From positions 1-20,502 of the forward strand of contig JAHFJT010000005.1 of the NCBI GenBank assembly GCA_023245695.1: DNA of 20,502 nucleotides. Reading direction: 5' to 3'. Shown one piece after another: positions 1 through 7,611 of this stretch. Positions within the stretch are counted from its first letter, which is position 1. Every line of letters begins with the position of its first letter. A model generated the notes under the pieces. That model had not been told where the DNA came from and did not search any database. It saw nothing but the letters and a program-made list of their open reading frames with translations. The position numbers and the translations under genes are program-made. This DNA comes from Candidatus Peregrinibacteria bacterium. Its GTDB lineage: Bacteria; Patescibacteriota; Gracilibacteria; UBA1369; UBA12463.

Positions 1-1
1 G

Positions 2-316
2 CACCTCACAATCTACAATCGACGTCTCGAAATCAGCATCATGCGACTCGTAGGTGCGGCACCGATTTTCATCCGACTCCCCTATTTATTGGAAGCCATC
101 TGGGCAAGTCTCATCGCAATCATCCTGAGTTTTGCGGGATTTATGATCATGACCAAAACCGCCCTTCTTCCAGAGATTAATATCTTTTCTTCAACATTTA
201 CGATTCCCTTCTTGTGGCTCTTCATTATAGAAGTGCTCGCTACGCTCGCACTCACCACCCTCAGTAGCTACGCCGCCGTAGAACGCCACCTTCGCAAGCA
301 CATGATCCTTTCATAA
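2..316 (+). CDS. ftsX: Cell division protein FtsX, C-terminal part (5' truncated by window)
   Basis: FtsX is the membrane subunit of the FtsEX complex, an ABC-transporter-like machine that activates peptidoglycan hydrolases at the division septum. The frame is open from base 2, so the true start lies outside the window. Visible is the FtsX-type stretch after the large extracellular loop: a charged RRLEI segment, then IMRLVGAAPIFIRLPYLLE, which matches the conserved 'EI-x-RLVGA..-FIR-PF-LEG' block of the family. Two hydrophobic helices follow (about positions 90-155 and 200-275). The gene ends in a short basic tail. Its TAA stop shares one base with the ATG of recO (TAATG), so the two are probably co-translated. 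The FtsX assignment rests on this C-terminal block only. Confidence 0.82.
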   Translation, partial: HLTIYNRRLEISIMRLVGAAPIFIRLPYLLEAIWASLIAIILSFAGFMIMTKTALLPEINIFSSTFTIPFLWLFIIEVLATLALTTLSSYAAVERHLRKHMILS

Positions 317-1095
317 TGGACTCACGCTACCACCACGCCACCGGCCTGGTTCTCAAACACTACACCCTCGGCGAGTCTGATCGACGGGTCATCTTCCTGA
401 TTCCAGGTTTAGGAAAAATTGCCGCAAAGGCTCGCGGTGCCAAAAAACTCACCTCGCCTTTTACGAGTCGCCTCTCTCCTCTGAATATCTGCCAACTCCT
501 CCTCTACAAAACTCCCGCGAACTCCTGGACCGTGACGCAGTGTCAGACGCAGGAACGCTTTCCTGAGCTCCAAACGAACCTCCTCAAGTCCTCACTCGCT
601 CTCAGTATGATGGATATCGTCCACCGCTGTACCGAAGAAGGACATATCTCAGACCCCACCTCCGACAGCCTCTATCGCCTCACGACACAGACCCTCCAGA
701 CGATGAACACCCTCAAAGACGAGGTCAAGGCTCACCTCCTTTTTCAAACGTATCAGATCCAGATACTCGATATTCTCGGCGTACTTCCATCATTTTCCAC
801 CTGCGCAAAGTGCCACAAAAAGATCGACCTCGAAACCCTCGAAGGATGGCATCCGCTCGAGCTTCTTTGCACCACCTGTTCCCAGGCCGCCAATCACCTC
901 GCCTACGACCTCTTCGACAACACCTACCTCAAGCTCCTGAACTTCATGAGAAAAAGCAGCATCCAGGAGATGCTCAATATCAAACTCACGCCAATCCAGA
1001 GCAAAACTATGACTCAGATTCTTCTAATGTTGTGGAAGGCGCAGGCGTTTTCGATCCCGAAATCGATCGATGCTCTCGAGAGTCTTCACGCATGA
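316..1095 (+). CDS. recO: DNA repair protein RecO
   Basis: RecO loads RecA onto SSB-coated single-stranded DNA together with RecR and anneals complementary strands (RecFOR pathway). The 259-residue product has the usual family length. The N-terminal region (about 1-80) has the OB-fold start typical of RecO: 'ATGLVLKHYTLGESDRRV', then 'GKIAAKARGAKK'. An all-helical region follows. A zinc finger is seen as C163-x2-C166 and C185-x2-C188. The start codon overlaps the ftsX stop, and there is no ribosome binding site, so coupling is likely. It ends in TGA, the only TGA stop among the window's genes, and its last 89 bases overlap the 3' end of the convergent relA/spoT gene. Confidence 0.93.
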   Translation: MDSRYHHATGLVLKHYTLGESDRRVIFLIPGLGKIAAKARGAKKLTSPFTSRLSPLNICQLLLYKTPANSWTVTQCQTQERFPELQTNLLKSSLALSMMDIVHRCTEEGHISDPTSDSLYRLTTQTLQTMNTLKDEVKAHLLFQTYQIQILDILGVLPSFSTCAKCHKKIDLETLEGWHPLELLCTTCSQAANHLAYDLFDNTYLKLLNFMRKSSIQEMLNIKLTPIQSKTMTQILLMLWKAQAFSIPKSIDALESLHA

Positions 1096-3313
1096 CATGC
1101 ACGACACCCGTGATACCTTCGAGCTGTCGAAGAATTTCGTCGAGCTGTTCATAGCCATCCACCTCCAGAAGAAGTGATCGCAGCACGAACTTCTCATCCT
1201 GATGCTTCAGAGAAAAGTCGAGAATATTGACGTTCAAGTTCGCGATGACATTCGTGACATCCCGAATGAGACCGATACGATTCACCGCCTCTACGAGAAT
1301 TCGAACACTGTATTTTTGCGTGCCACGCTGACCCGTAATCCACTTCGCATCGAGAATACGAGCGGGATTCGAGCTCTGCAAATGTGTACAGTCGATCCGA
1401 TGAATCGAGGCGTGCTGTCGAGTCACGTACCCCACAATGCGCGTCCCCTCTTCGGGCGTGCAGCACTGCGCCATACGAACCGGAAGGCCAGCCTCTCCAC
1501 CGAGCAGAATTTTTTTCTCGATCGGAAGTGACGTCGAGATAACCTTGAGCGGTGTCGGCGTCATGGGATCCATAAGATCTTCATACGAGAAAAGTTTTTT
1601 CATCACGGTATGCACCGGAATCGAACCATTTCCCACACCCTCCAGAATTTTCTGACGATCACTCACGGAGAGTGTCTTACCGCCATACGTTTTCAGAATA
1701 CTCATCTGGTCATCGAGTGACGCCTTATTCAAACGTCGGAGGTGCTTGTTCAACAAATCACGCCCCTCACGAAGACTCAATTCACGATTTTGACTCTTGA
1801 ACCAGACCTTGATTTTTTGTCGAGCAGAAGCCGTTTTAACAAAACTCAACCACTCAGAACGTGGATTCGGTTTTGGTTTCAAGACGACCTCCACCACATC
1901 ACCATTTTTGAGCGTGGCATTCAAAGGTACAATCGTTCCATTCACGCGAACCATCGCGCAACGATGACCCAGATCCGTATGCACACTGTAGGCAAAATCG
2001 ACCGGCGTCGAGCCTGAAGGAAGATCCTTCACCTCGCCATTGGGCGTGAAGACAAAAATGCGATCCTGAAAAATATCGATCTTGAAATCATTCAGCTCAT
2101 TGTCGGTGTGATGCTCATCTTTATAGTCGGTCTCATGTACACGGATCAGTCCGCGCAACCACTCAATCTGACGTCGCAGACGTTTATTTTGCACCTCAGA
2201 GTCCGAGGCATCCTGCCCCTCCATCAGATCCATAATCGTACTCTTCTCAAACTGCGTCGAGAGGCTTCGCGTGTCTTCGTAGAGCCAGTGGGACGCTATA
2301 CCAAACTCCGCTTCGCGGTGCATAAGCTCAGAGCGAATCTGAAACTCAACCGGCTGATTCTTCAGGCCGGACGTCGAGGTAAAGATCGCCGTATGGAGAC
2401 TCTGGTACCCGTTCGGTTTCGGTACAGCAATGTAATCTTTGAATCGACCTGGAATCGGTGTCCATCGATTGTGAATCATTCCGAGAATCGAGTAAAGCTC
2501 CTCCGTCGACTCCTTCGCATTTGCAAAAACAGTCGGCACAATAATACGAATTGCAAAAATATCGTGCAGATCCGAGATCTGATCGGTACTCTTTCGTCGC
2601 ATCTTTCGATAGATACTATAGATACTCTTGGTACGATTCGTGACGCGGCACACGATGCCTTTTTGGTGGAAAAACTTCACGACTTCTTCCTGGAAACTAT
2701 CCAATGCCTCTCGTCGCTCACGTCCAAACTGCTGGAGCTGCTGCGCAATACTCGCATACTGCGTTGGGTTGAGCTGCGCAAAAGCCAGATCTTCGAGCTG
2801 CCACTTGATCGAGTACATACCCAAGCGAGACGCTACCGGTGCGTAAATTTTCAAAGACTCCTCAGCCAAGCGAGTCTGCTCCTCGGGTGAGAGATCTTCG
2901 AGTGCGTGCATTTCCTGGAGACGATCGGCGAGACGAATAAGCATCACACGAATATCCTGCGCCATCATCAAGATCACCTGACGAAGCACCTCCATATCAT
3001 TTCGAGAAAAATCGGGTTTCAGCGCATTCACCCGATACAAAAAACCAAGGAGTCGATGAACCGGCGCTCCGAATCGCTCCATAATTTTTTCTCCATATCG
3101 ATCCAAAGAAAGACGAGCACCAAAAAGTAACCCGGCCACCATCGCATCTTCGTCGGGACTGAGATCAAGCAGGTAGTGAAATACGTCTTCCGCTCGCTGA
3201 AGACTCTCGGGCTGTAGCTCCTGAATGAAATCTCGCGCAGCATGAATCCGGTCAAGATTCACCTTCAATCCCAACAGTGAAATTTTTCGCGGTAAGTCAT
3301 CTATCGCGTTCAT
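1007..3313 (-). CDS. rel: RelA/SpoT-family (p)ppGpp synthetase with degenerate hydrolase domain
   Basis: Long RelA/SpoT homologue (768 aa) of the stringent response, making (p)ppGpp from ATP and GDP/GTP. Domain order: pseudo-HD hydrolase (about 20-190), synthetase (about 215-345), TGS (about 411-478, 'DRIFVFTPNGEVKDLPSGST'), helical linker, Cys-containing zinc-finger/RIS region with the CC pair at 617-618, and ACT (about 668-742). The synthetase keeps key residues: D251 in 'DLHDIFAIRI', 'PKPNGYQSLHT' (298-308) and E323 in 'PVEFQIR'. Its basic loop is R290-F-K-D, the version known from bifunctional Rel/SpoT, not the ExDD of RelA. The hydrolase, however, has lost the HDxxED motif ('GLLFGARLS' stands there, 61-69) and the upstream conserved His; only the later Asp (D130, 'RLADRL') remains. 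Hydrolysis is therefore probably absent. A -10 CATAAT lies 6 nt before the ATG. Confidence 0.94.
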   Translation of the reverse strand: MNAIDDLPRKISLLGLKVNLDRIHAARDFIQELQPESLQRAEDVFHYLLDLSPDEDAMVAGLLFGARLSLDRYGEKIMERFGAPVHRLLGFLYRVNALKPDFSRNDMEVLRQVILMMAQDIRVMLIRLADRLQEMHALEDLSPEEQTRLAEESLKIYAPVASRLGMYSIKWQLEDLAFAQLNPTQYASIAQQLQQFGRERREALDSFQEEVVKFFHQKGIVCRVTNRTKSIYSIYRKMRRKSTDQISDLHDIFAIRIIVPTVFANAKESTEELYSILGMIHNRWTPIPGRFKDYIAVPKPNGYQSLHTAIFTSTSGLKNQPVEFQIRSELMHREAEFGIASHWLYEDTRSLSTQFEKSTIMDLMEGQDASDSEVQNKRLRRQIEWLRGLIRVHETDYKDEHHTDNELNDFKIDIFQDRIFVFTPNGEVKDLPSGSTPVDFAYSVHTDLGHRCAMVRVNGTIVPLNATLKNGDVVEVVLKPKPNPRSEWLSFVKTASARQKIKVWFKSQNRELSLREGRDLLNKHLRRLNKASLDDQMSILKTYGGKTLSVSDRQKILEGVGNGSIPVHTVMKKLFSYEDLMDPMTPTPLKVISTSLPIEKKILLGGEAGLPVRMAQCCTPEEGTRIVGYVTRQHASIHRIDCTHLQSSNPARILDAKWITGQRGTQKYSVRILVEAVNRIGLIRDVTNVIANLNVNILDFSLKHQDEKFVLRSLLLEVDGYEQLDEILRQLEGITGVVHVMREDSREHRSISGSKTPAPSTTLEESES

Positions 3314-3319
3314 GTCTCT

Positions 3320-3347
3320 ATTATGCGGCGTACATCATGGAAAACAA
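3320..3347 (-). promoter_or_regulatory. Candidate promoter of the relA/spoT gene
   Basis: On the minus strand a -10-like CATAAT (3320-3325) lies 16 bp downstream of TTGTTT (3342-3347), a weak -35 match. Only six bases separate the -10 from the ATG, so transcription would begin at or next to the start codon, as for a leaderless mRNA. The -10 match is good and the -35 poor; the assignment is tentative. Confidence 0.4.
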
Positions 3348-3389
3348 GCGGAAATACGAACCTAAAGCTGAATTTCCAGTGGACACGAT

Positions 3390-4541
3390 TTAATGAATCC
3401 CAGTAGCAAAATCGACAGGATTATAGAAGCCCGACGAGGCATTTCGTGTGAGTGGCGCCGGGAGCGTATTCGAAGGCGGTGTGCCCTCATATTTAATGAT
3501 ATCGATATCTGAGTTCTTGATATCAAAGACCTTCACGCCCTTCACAAGCGCCTCTTGGTTGGCCTTGATATCCTTGATACGCGCGGCAAGCTTGATGAGC
3601 GCCACCTGATAGAGTTTGTCGATACGTGTGACGGCACCCAGCTGAGCTCGCAGCTCGACCTCATCTTTACTCGCTTGAATATAGTCCTCGAGCGCCTTAC
3701 GACTCTCGCGTGGAAGAAACACCGCGAGATTCGCATTGAAACTCTTCTGAAAAGTATTCGTCCGATCTCTCGCAGGAGCAACGTGCGTCTGAAGGGTCAG
3801 GACTTCCTTGGCAGCTAAGGCACCCAGCTCTTGAGCGCGAGCATAGAGAACATCAAAATCTTTGATGAGCTGATCCAAGGGTGCGCGTCGATCAGCACTC
3901 TTATCCAAAACAGTATGAATATCAGTATTCAAGGCACTCTGAATCTGCCGGATGGTATCGATATACACCTCGATTCGATCATACATCTGCCCACGGAAAC
4001 CAAAGTGGTAAGCAGCGGTCAAGCCGGATGTGTCGGCACGAATGACAAAAAACTGGGTCGGCAACGACCCACCAAGCATGTATGCCACCTCGATCGACGG
4101 CGGATATGAGAGATGCCGCGTCGGATAGAAACCAAAAAGGTACGCCGCATTGATATCGGCAGTAGTTGTCTCAGTTGGACGGAGTGTCGTCAGAGGCGCA
4201 GAGACAGCAGAACCCCCACCAAAAGGCCAGTGGGTCTTGATCGCGTTCCAGCCACCGAGCGAGAAAAACAATCCCACAGCAAGAACAATGATAAGCACGA
4301 TGCCACACCCCTTCAGGTTACCCTGTCGGATTCCTGCGGCCTGGAGAAGGTGCTTCACGATATCTCCAAACGAGTTCGGCTCATCGACATCGTCGAACTC
4401 CGGAAGTTCATCTTCCACACTCGAGGCAATCTCGGAGGCGATGCTCGCGATCTTCTTTTCAGGTTTAGAGTCAGCTTTTGCCTCAGACTTTGGGGCCGGA
4501 CCTTTGACCTCGTCCTGCTTTGGTTTGTGTTCGTCTGTCAT
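3390..4541 (-). CDS. Unknown single-pass membrane protein with charged N-terminal region
   Basis: I do not recognise this 383-residue protein. Residues 1-60 are hydrophilic, rich in Lys, Glu, Asp and Ser, and look disordered. A single hydrophobic helix (about 78-98, 'GCGIVLIIVLAVGLFFSLGG') follows, after a 'FGDIVKHLLQAAG' segment. The remaining 285 residues are likely outside the membrane. They contain a possible beta-rich stretch with 'AYLFGFYPTRHLSYPPSIEVAYMLGG' features and a mostly helical part rich in Ala, Leu, Asp and Lys. No catalytic motif is visible. The topology suggests a cytoplasmic acidic tail and an extracytoplasmic domain. It has its own strong promoter and is followed by relA/spoT on the same strand after 76 bp. 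There is no Shine-Dalgarno sequence. Confidence 0.75.
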   Translation of the reverse strand: MTDEHKPKQDEVKGPAPKSEAKADSKPEKKIASIASEIASSVEDELPEFDDVDEPNSFGDIVKHLLQAAGIRQGNLKGCGIVLIIVLAVGLFFSLGGWNAIKTHWPFGGGSAVSAPLTTLRPTETTTADINAAYLFGFYPTRHLSYPPSIEVAYMLGGSLPTQFFVIRADTSGLTAAYHFGFRGQMYDRIEVYIDTIRQIQSALNTDIHTVLDKSADRRAPLDQLIKDFDVLYARAQELGALAAKEVLTLQTHVAPARDRTNTFQKSFNANLAVFLPRESRKALEDYIQASKDEVELRAQLGAVTRIDKLYQVALIKLAARIKDIKANQEALVKGVKVFDIKNSDIDIIKYEGTPPSNTLPAPLTRNASSGFYNPVDFATGIH

Positions 4542-4563
4542 GGCGGAGAATTAGTATCATAGA

Positions 4564-4572
4564 ATTATACCA
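4564..4572 (-). promoter_or_regulatory. Extended -10 promoter of the membrane-protein gene
   Basis: The minus strand reads TGG-TATAAT here: a perfect -10 hexamer (4564-4569) preceded by the TGn extension. No good -35 is seen 16-18 bp upstream, as is common for extended -10 promoters. The predicted leader is about 18 nt. Confidence 0.55.
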
Positions 4573-4633
4573 CAAAATAAGCCGAAAAGCCACTCTGATT
4601 TGAGTCAAAAAGGCCTGTTTTGGCACAAAAAAC

Positions 4634-4663
4634 CTGACAAGACAGCCACTGTTGCTTTACTAT
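4634..4663 (+). promoter_or_regulatory. Candidate promoter of hppA
   Basis: CTGACA (4634-4639; 5 of 6 to the -35 consensus) and TACTAT (4658-4663; 4 of 6 to TATAAT) are 18 bp apart. Transcription would start near 4670, giving a pyrimidine-rich leader of about 43 nt with no Shine-Dalgarno sequence. Confidence 0.5.
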
Positions 4664-4712
4664 AGCGCAAGCTAAAACCACTCATTTTTACCCCTTTTAC
4701 CACTATTCTTCT

Positions 4713-6788
4713 ATGAATACTGTGCTCATTGCACTCGGCGTCAGCGTTCTAGCGCTGGTATATGCCGCTTTTCTTATTATGTGGGTTATCAAAAAACCTA
4801 CCGGTAGCGCTGCGATGCAGGCGATCGCCAAGTCAATTCAGGAAGGCGCCAAAGCCTACTTGAACCGACAGAGCATGACGATGGCCTTTTTTGCCATTAT
4901 CATCTTTGTACTTTTGGCCGTCTTTATGCCAAAGGGACAGTACAACAACGGTCTCTGGACCGGAGTCAGCTTCATTTTTGGAGCCCTCTTTTCTGCACTT
5001 GCTGGATACATCGGTATGAACGTCTCTGTTCGAGCCAATGTTCGAACGGCTGAAGGAGCACGAAAAGGACTCAAGGAAGCCCTGAACATCGCCTTCCGTG
5101 GTGGTGCCGTCACAGGTCTTTCTGTTGTAGGTCTCGCTCTTCTCGGCGTAAGTGGTTTCTACTACCTCTTCACCAGTGTGTTGAATATTCCAGTCGATCA
5201 GTCAACAAACATTCTCGTCGGATTCGGTTTTGGTGCTTCATTGATTTCACTCTTCGCCCGTGTCGGTGGAGGTATCTTCACGAAGGCAGCGGACGTGGGT
5301 GCTGATCTCGTTGGAAAAGTTGAAAAAAATATTCCTGAGGATGATCCAAGAAATCCAGCCGTGATCGCTGATAACGTTGGAGACAACGTCGGTGACTGTG
5401 CTGGCATGGGTGCTGACCTCTTCGAAACCTACGCTGTGACACTCATCGCCTCGATGATTCTCGCAGCATCGACGCTCACGGGATCTATCGGTGCAAGTGG
5501 CGTCGTCTTCCCTCTCGCGCTTGGATCAGTCGCCGTGGTCGCCTCAATCATCGGAACCTGGTTCGTCCAGCTCGGAAAAAAAGAGAACATCATGGGTGCC
5601 ATGTATAAGGGTATGATCGCAACAGGAGTTATCTCCGCAATTGGATTCTACTTTGTCACCGTAAATATGATCGGCGATATGATGATCTTCTACGCATCAC
5701 TCGTTGGTATCGGTATCACGTTCTTCATCAACATTATTACAGAGTACTACACCGCAAAAGAGTACCGTCCAGTAAAGGCAATCGGCCGAGCATCACAGAC
5801 AGGTGCAGGAACAAACCTCATCGCAGGTCTCGCCGTTGGTCTTGAGTCCACGATTCTCCCAACACTCGTGATCGTGGTAGGTATCTACCTCGCATACTAC
5901 TTCGGTTCTCATTCTGCAGCAGTATCAAGCGGTATTTACGGTATTGCTATCGCCGCTGTTGCGATGCTTTCTACCACAGGCATGGTGATCGCTACCGACT
6001 CATATGGTCCTATCACGGATAACGCTGGTGGTATCGCTGAGATGACGAAGCTTCCACCAGAAGTTCGAAAGATTACTGACGAACTCGACTCTGTTGGAAA
6101 TACAACAAAGGCAGTCACGAAAGGATACGCGATCGGTTCAGCCGCACTCGCTGCGCTCGTGCTCTTCCAGGCCTTCACCTCTGAACTCGCAAAACACGCT
6201 GGTGGTGAGTCCTTTCTCTTCAACATCGATGACCACATCGTCTTGATCGGTCTCTTCATCGGTGGACTCCTTCCATTCGCATTTTCATCTTCATGCATGC
6301 GCTCTGTCGGAATCGCGGCTCACGCCGTCGTCGAAGAAGTTCGAAAGCAATTCAAGGAAATTCCAGGTATCATGGAGGGCACAGGAAAACCTCTCTATGG
6401 ACGATGTGTTGATATCGTCACCAAGGCTGCTCTCAAAGAAATGATCGTTCCAGCCCTTATGGCTGTCATCTCTCCAGTAGCCGTCGGATTCATACTCGGT
6501 CCACGCGCACTCGGAGGCATGCTCGCAGGCGTGATCTTGAGTGGCTTCTTGATGGCGCTCTTCATGTCCACCGGTGGTGCGGCATGGGACAACGGAAAGA
6601 AGTTCATCGAAGACGGAAACTACGGTGGCAAGGGCTCTGACGCCCACAAGGCCGCAGTCGTCGGCGACACCGTCGGTGATCCGTTCAAGGACACCGCAGG
6701 TCCTGCGTTGAACGCCCTCATCAAAGTTATCAATACGATTGCCGTGTTGATCGCTCCTATCATTGCGACGACGTACCTTCTTAAGTAA
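4713..6788 (+). CDS. hppA: Membrane-bound proton-pumping pyrophosphatase, K+-independent type
   Basis: This integral membrane enzyme couples pyrophosphate hydrolysis to H+ export, recovering biosynthetic pyrophosphate energy as membrane potential. The length (691 aa) and many hydrophobic helices are typical. The substrate-binding blocks are intact: 'DVGADLVGKVE' with 'EDDPRNPAVIADNVGDNVGDCAG' (about 193-230), 'DNAGGIAEM' (about 436), and the C-terminal 'DNGKKFIEDG' (from 626) with 'GDTVGDPFKDTAGP' (about 650-663). The signature GNTTKAVTK carries Lys466 and Thr469, where K+-dependent enzymes have Ala and usually Gly/Ala; this marks the K+-independent H+-pumping subfamily. The gene is transcribed alone, with its own promoter upstream and a large hairpin 3 bases after the TAATAG double stop. 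Confidence 0.97.
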   Translation: MNTVLIALGVSVLALVYAAFLIMWVIKKPTGSAAMQAIAKSIQEGAKAYLNRQSMTMAFFAIIIFVLLAVFMPKGQYNNGLWTGVSFIFGALFSALAGYIGMNVSVRANVRTAEGARKGLKEALNIAFRGGAVTGLSVVGLALLGVSGFYYLFTSVLNIPVDQSTNILVGFGFGASLISLFARVGGGIFTKAADVGADLVGKVEKNIPEDDPRNPAVIADNVGDNVGDCAGMGADLFETYAVTLIASMILAASTLTGSIGASGVVFPLALGSVAVVASIIGTWFVQLGKKENIMGAMYKGMIATGVISAIGFYFVTVNMIGDMMIFYASLVGIGITFFINIITEYYTAKEYRPVKAIGRASQTGAGTNLIAGLAVGLESTILPTLVIVVGIYLAYYFGSHSAAVSSGIYGIAIAAVAMLSTTGMVIATDSYGPITDNAGGIAEMTKLPPEVRKITDELDSVGNTTKAVTKGYAIGSAALAALVLFQAFTSELAKHAGGESFLFNIDDHIVLIGLFIGGLLPFAFSSSCMRSVGIAAHAVVEEVRKQFKEIPGIMEGTGKPLYGRCVDIVTKAALKEMIVPALMAVISPVAVGFILGPRALGGMLAGVILSGFLMALFMSTGGAAWDNGKKFIEDGNYGGKGSDAHKAAVVGDTVGDPFKDTAGPALNALIKVINTIAVLIAPIIATTYLLK

Positions 6789-6790
6789 TA

Positions 6791-6884
6791 GAAAAAGGGA
6801 AGGGTTATCCTCTCGGGGAACGGCTTCGGAAATCTACGATTTCCTGCAGGTTGTTCCCCTCGACGCTTACCACTTCCCTTTTTT
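6791..6884 (+). terminator. Nested three-helix hairpin 3' of hppA (structured element, copy 1)
   Basis: Three nested inverted repeats form one long arm: outer AAAAAGGGAAG (6792-6802) with CTTCCCTTTTT (6873-6883); middle GGGGAAC (6815-6821) with GTTCCCC (6853-6859); inner GGAAATC (6828-6834), loop TAC, GATTTCC (6838-6844). The outer arm ends in a T6 run, so on the plus strand it can act as the hppA terminator. A simple terminator would not need the middle and inner helices or the internal loop GGCTTC / TGCAGGTT between them. The same core occurs in opposite orientation at 12357-12455, so this is a repeated structured element. The functional strand is uncertain. Confidence 0.8.
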
Positions 6885-6895
6885 AGTGCCATAAT
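6867..6895 (+). promoter_or_regulatory. Possible promoter of the 6933 gene
   Basis: TTACCA (6867-6872; 4 of 6) and CATAAT (6890-6895; 5 of 6) are 17 bp apart. The -35 lies just before the 3' arm of the hairpin element, so hairpin and promoter overlap. Weak evidence. Confidence 0.3.
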
Positions 6896-6932
6896 CAGAA
6901 TTGCATTAGTACGTCCTTAATCACACGCACCC

Positions 6933-7565
6933 ATGGCCCTCGAAGCAACCCACATTCGTTTCGCTCTCGACTTGAAAGATATACATCAGGTCACGGCAAC
7001 AGAAAAATACCTTGCTGGAACCATCTACCCCGATAGTCGATATGTCACGGGTGTAGATCGCAAAATAACTCATCCGACAAACGGCATTGATGAAGAACTC
7101 ATCGTATCAGACGACTTTAGAAAGGGCTGGTTTACACATCTTCTGTGCGACAAAATTCACGCCGAAGTTTTGACGAGGGAATTTTCTGAACTCTTCGCAG
7201 ATGTTACGGGTACCGATGAGCGCTGGATTCGCCAGACTGCTCTCAAGATTCTTACCGACATGAACGATGCGACCAAGTGTGATATTCACATCTATTTGCC
7301 GCTTTTGGCGTATGCCGAAAATCCCTGTGATGAGGATCTACAAAAGATCTCGAGTTTTAATACAATATTCCAAAATCTCTACTCACAGGTTCCGGCCATT
7401 GCTATCGAGGACTACACTAAAATGTGGGAAAAACTCGGCATCGAAAGAACCCTCGCCATAAAGGTACAAGAAACAGCCGAGTCCTACAAAACCATGAGCC
7501 ACATCATGAAGCTCATTCCCGATATTTACCCAGAAGTATTGGCTAGGGCAAAGGCTTTGATCTAG
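6933..7565 (+). CDS. Unknown protein with phospholipase C/S1-nuclease-like metal-ligand pattern
   Basis: This 210-residue soluble protein has no signal peptide or membrane helix. The N-terminus has His7 in 'ATHIRFALDL', then 'YLAGTIYPDSRYVTG' with Asp34 and 'DRKITH' with His47. 'GWFTHLLCDKIH' then gives H69-x3-D73-x2-H76. This order (early His, Asp, His, then HxxxD followed by His) recalls zinc-dependent phospholipase C and S1/P1 nucleases, which bind three zinc ions with such residues. The spacing is not exact, and the family's N-terminal Trp is absent, so the link is a guess. The rest is helical. It may share a transcript with the next gene, 46 bp downstream, though that gene also has a promoter-like sequence. 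Confidence 0.6.
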   Translation: MALEATHIRFALDLKDIHQVTATEKYLAGTIYPDSRYVTGVDRKITHPTNGIDEELIVSDDFRKGWFTHLLCDKIHAEVLTREFSELFADVTGTDERWIRQTALKILTDMNDATKCDIHIYLPLLAYAENPCDEDLQKISSFNTIFQNLYSQVPAIAIEDYTKMWEKLGIERTLAIKVQETAESYKTMSHIMKLIPDIYPEVLARAKALI

Positions 7566-7585
7566 AAAAACCAAGAAAGTATGCT
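7557..7585 (+). promoter_or_regulatory. Possible promoter of the 7612 gene
   Basis: TTGATC (7557-7562; 4 of 6) overlaps the end of the preceding gene; TATGCT (7580-7585; 4 of 6) follows after 17 bp. The leader would be about 20 nt, with no Shine-Dalgarno sequence. Confidence 0.3.
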
Positions 7586-7611
7586 ATCATAGCACCCACT
7601 AAAATAACCAT

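Noticed and set aside
1612..1640. tRNA-like GGTTCGATTCC on the minus strand
   Set aside because: It lies inside the well-conserved relA/spoT coding sequence, and no acceptor or anticodon arms can be formed around it.
6791..6884. Integron attC site (imperfect palindrome with GAAC...GTTC)
   Set aside because: The conserved 7-bp core sites expected at the ends (RYYYAAC and GTTRRRY) are not in place, the copies lie in opposite orientation and far apart, and there is no integrase or cassette array.
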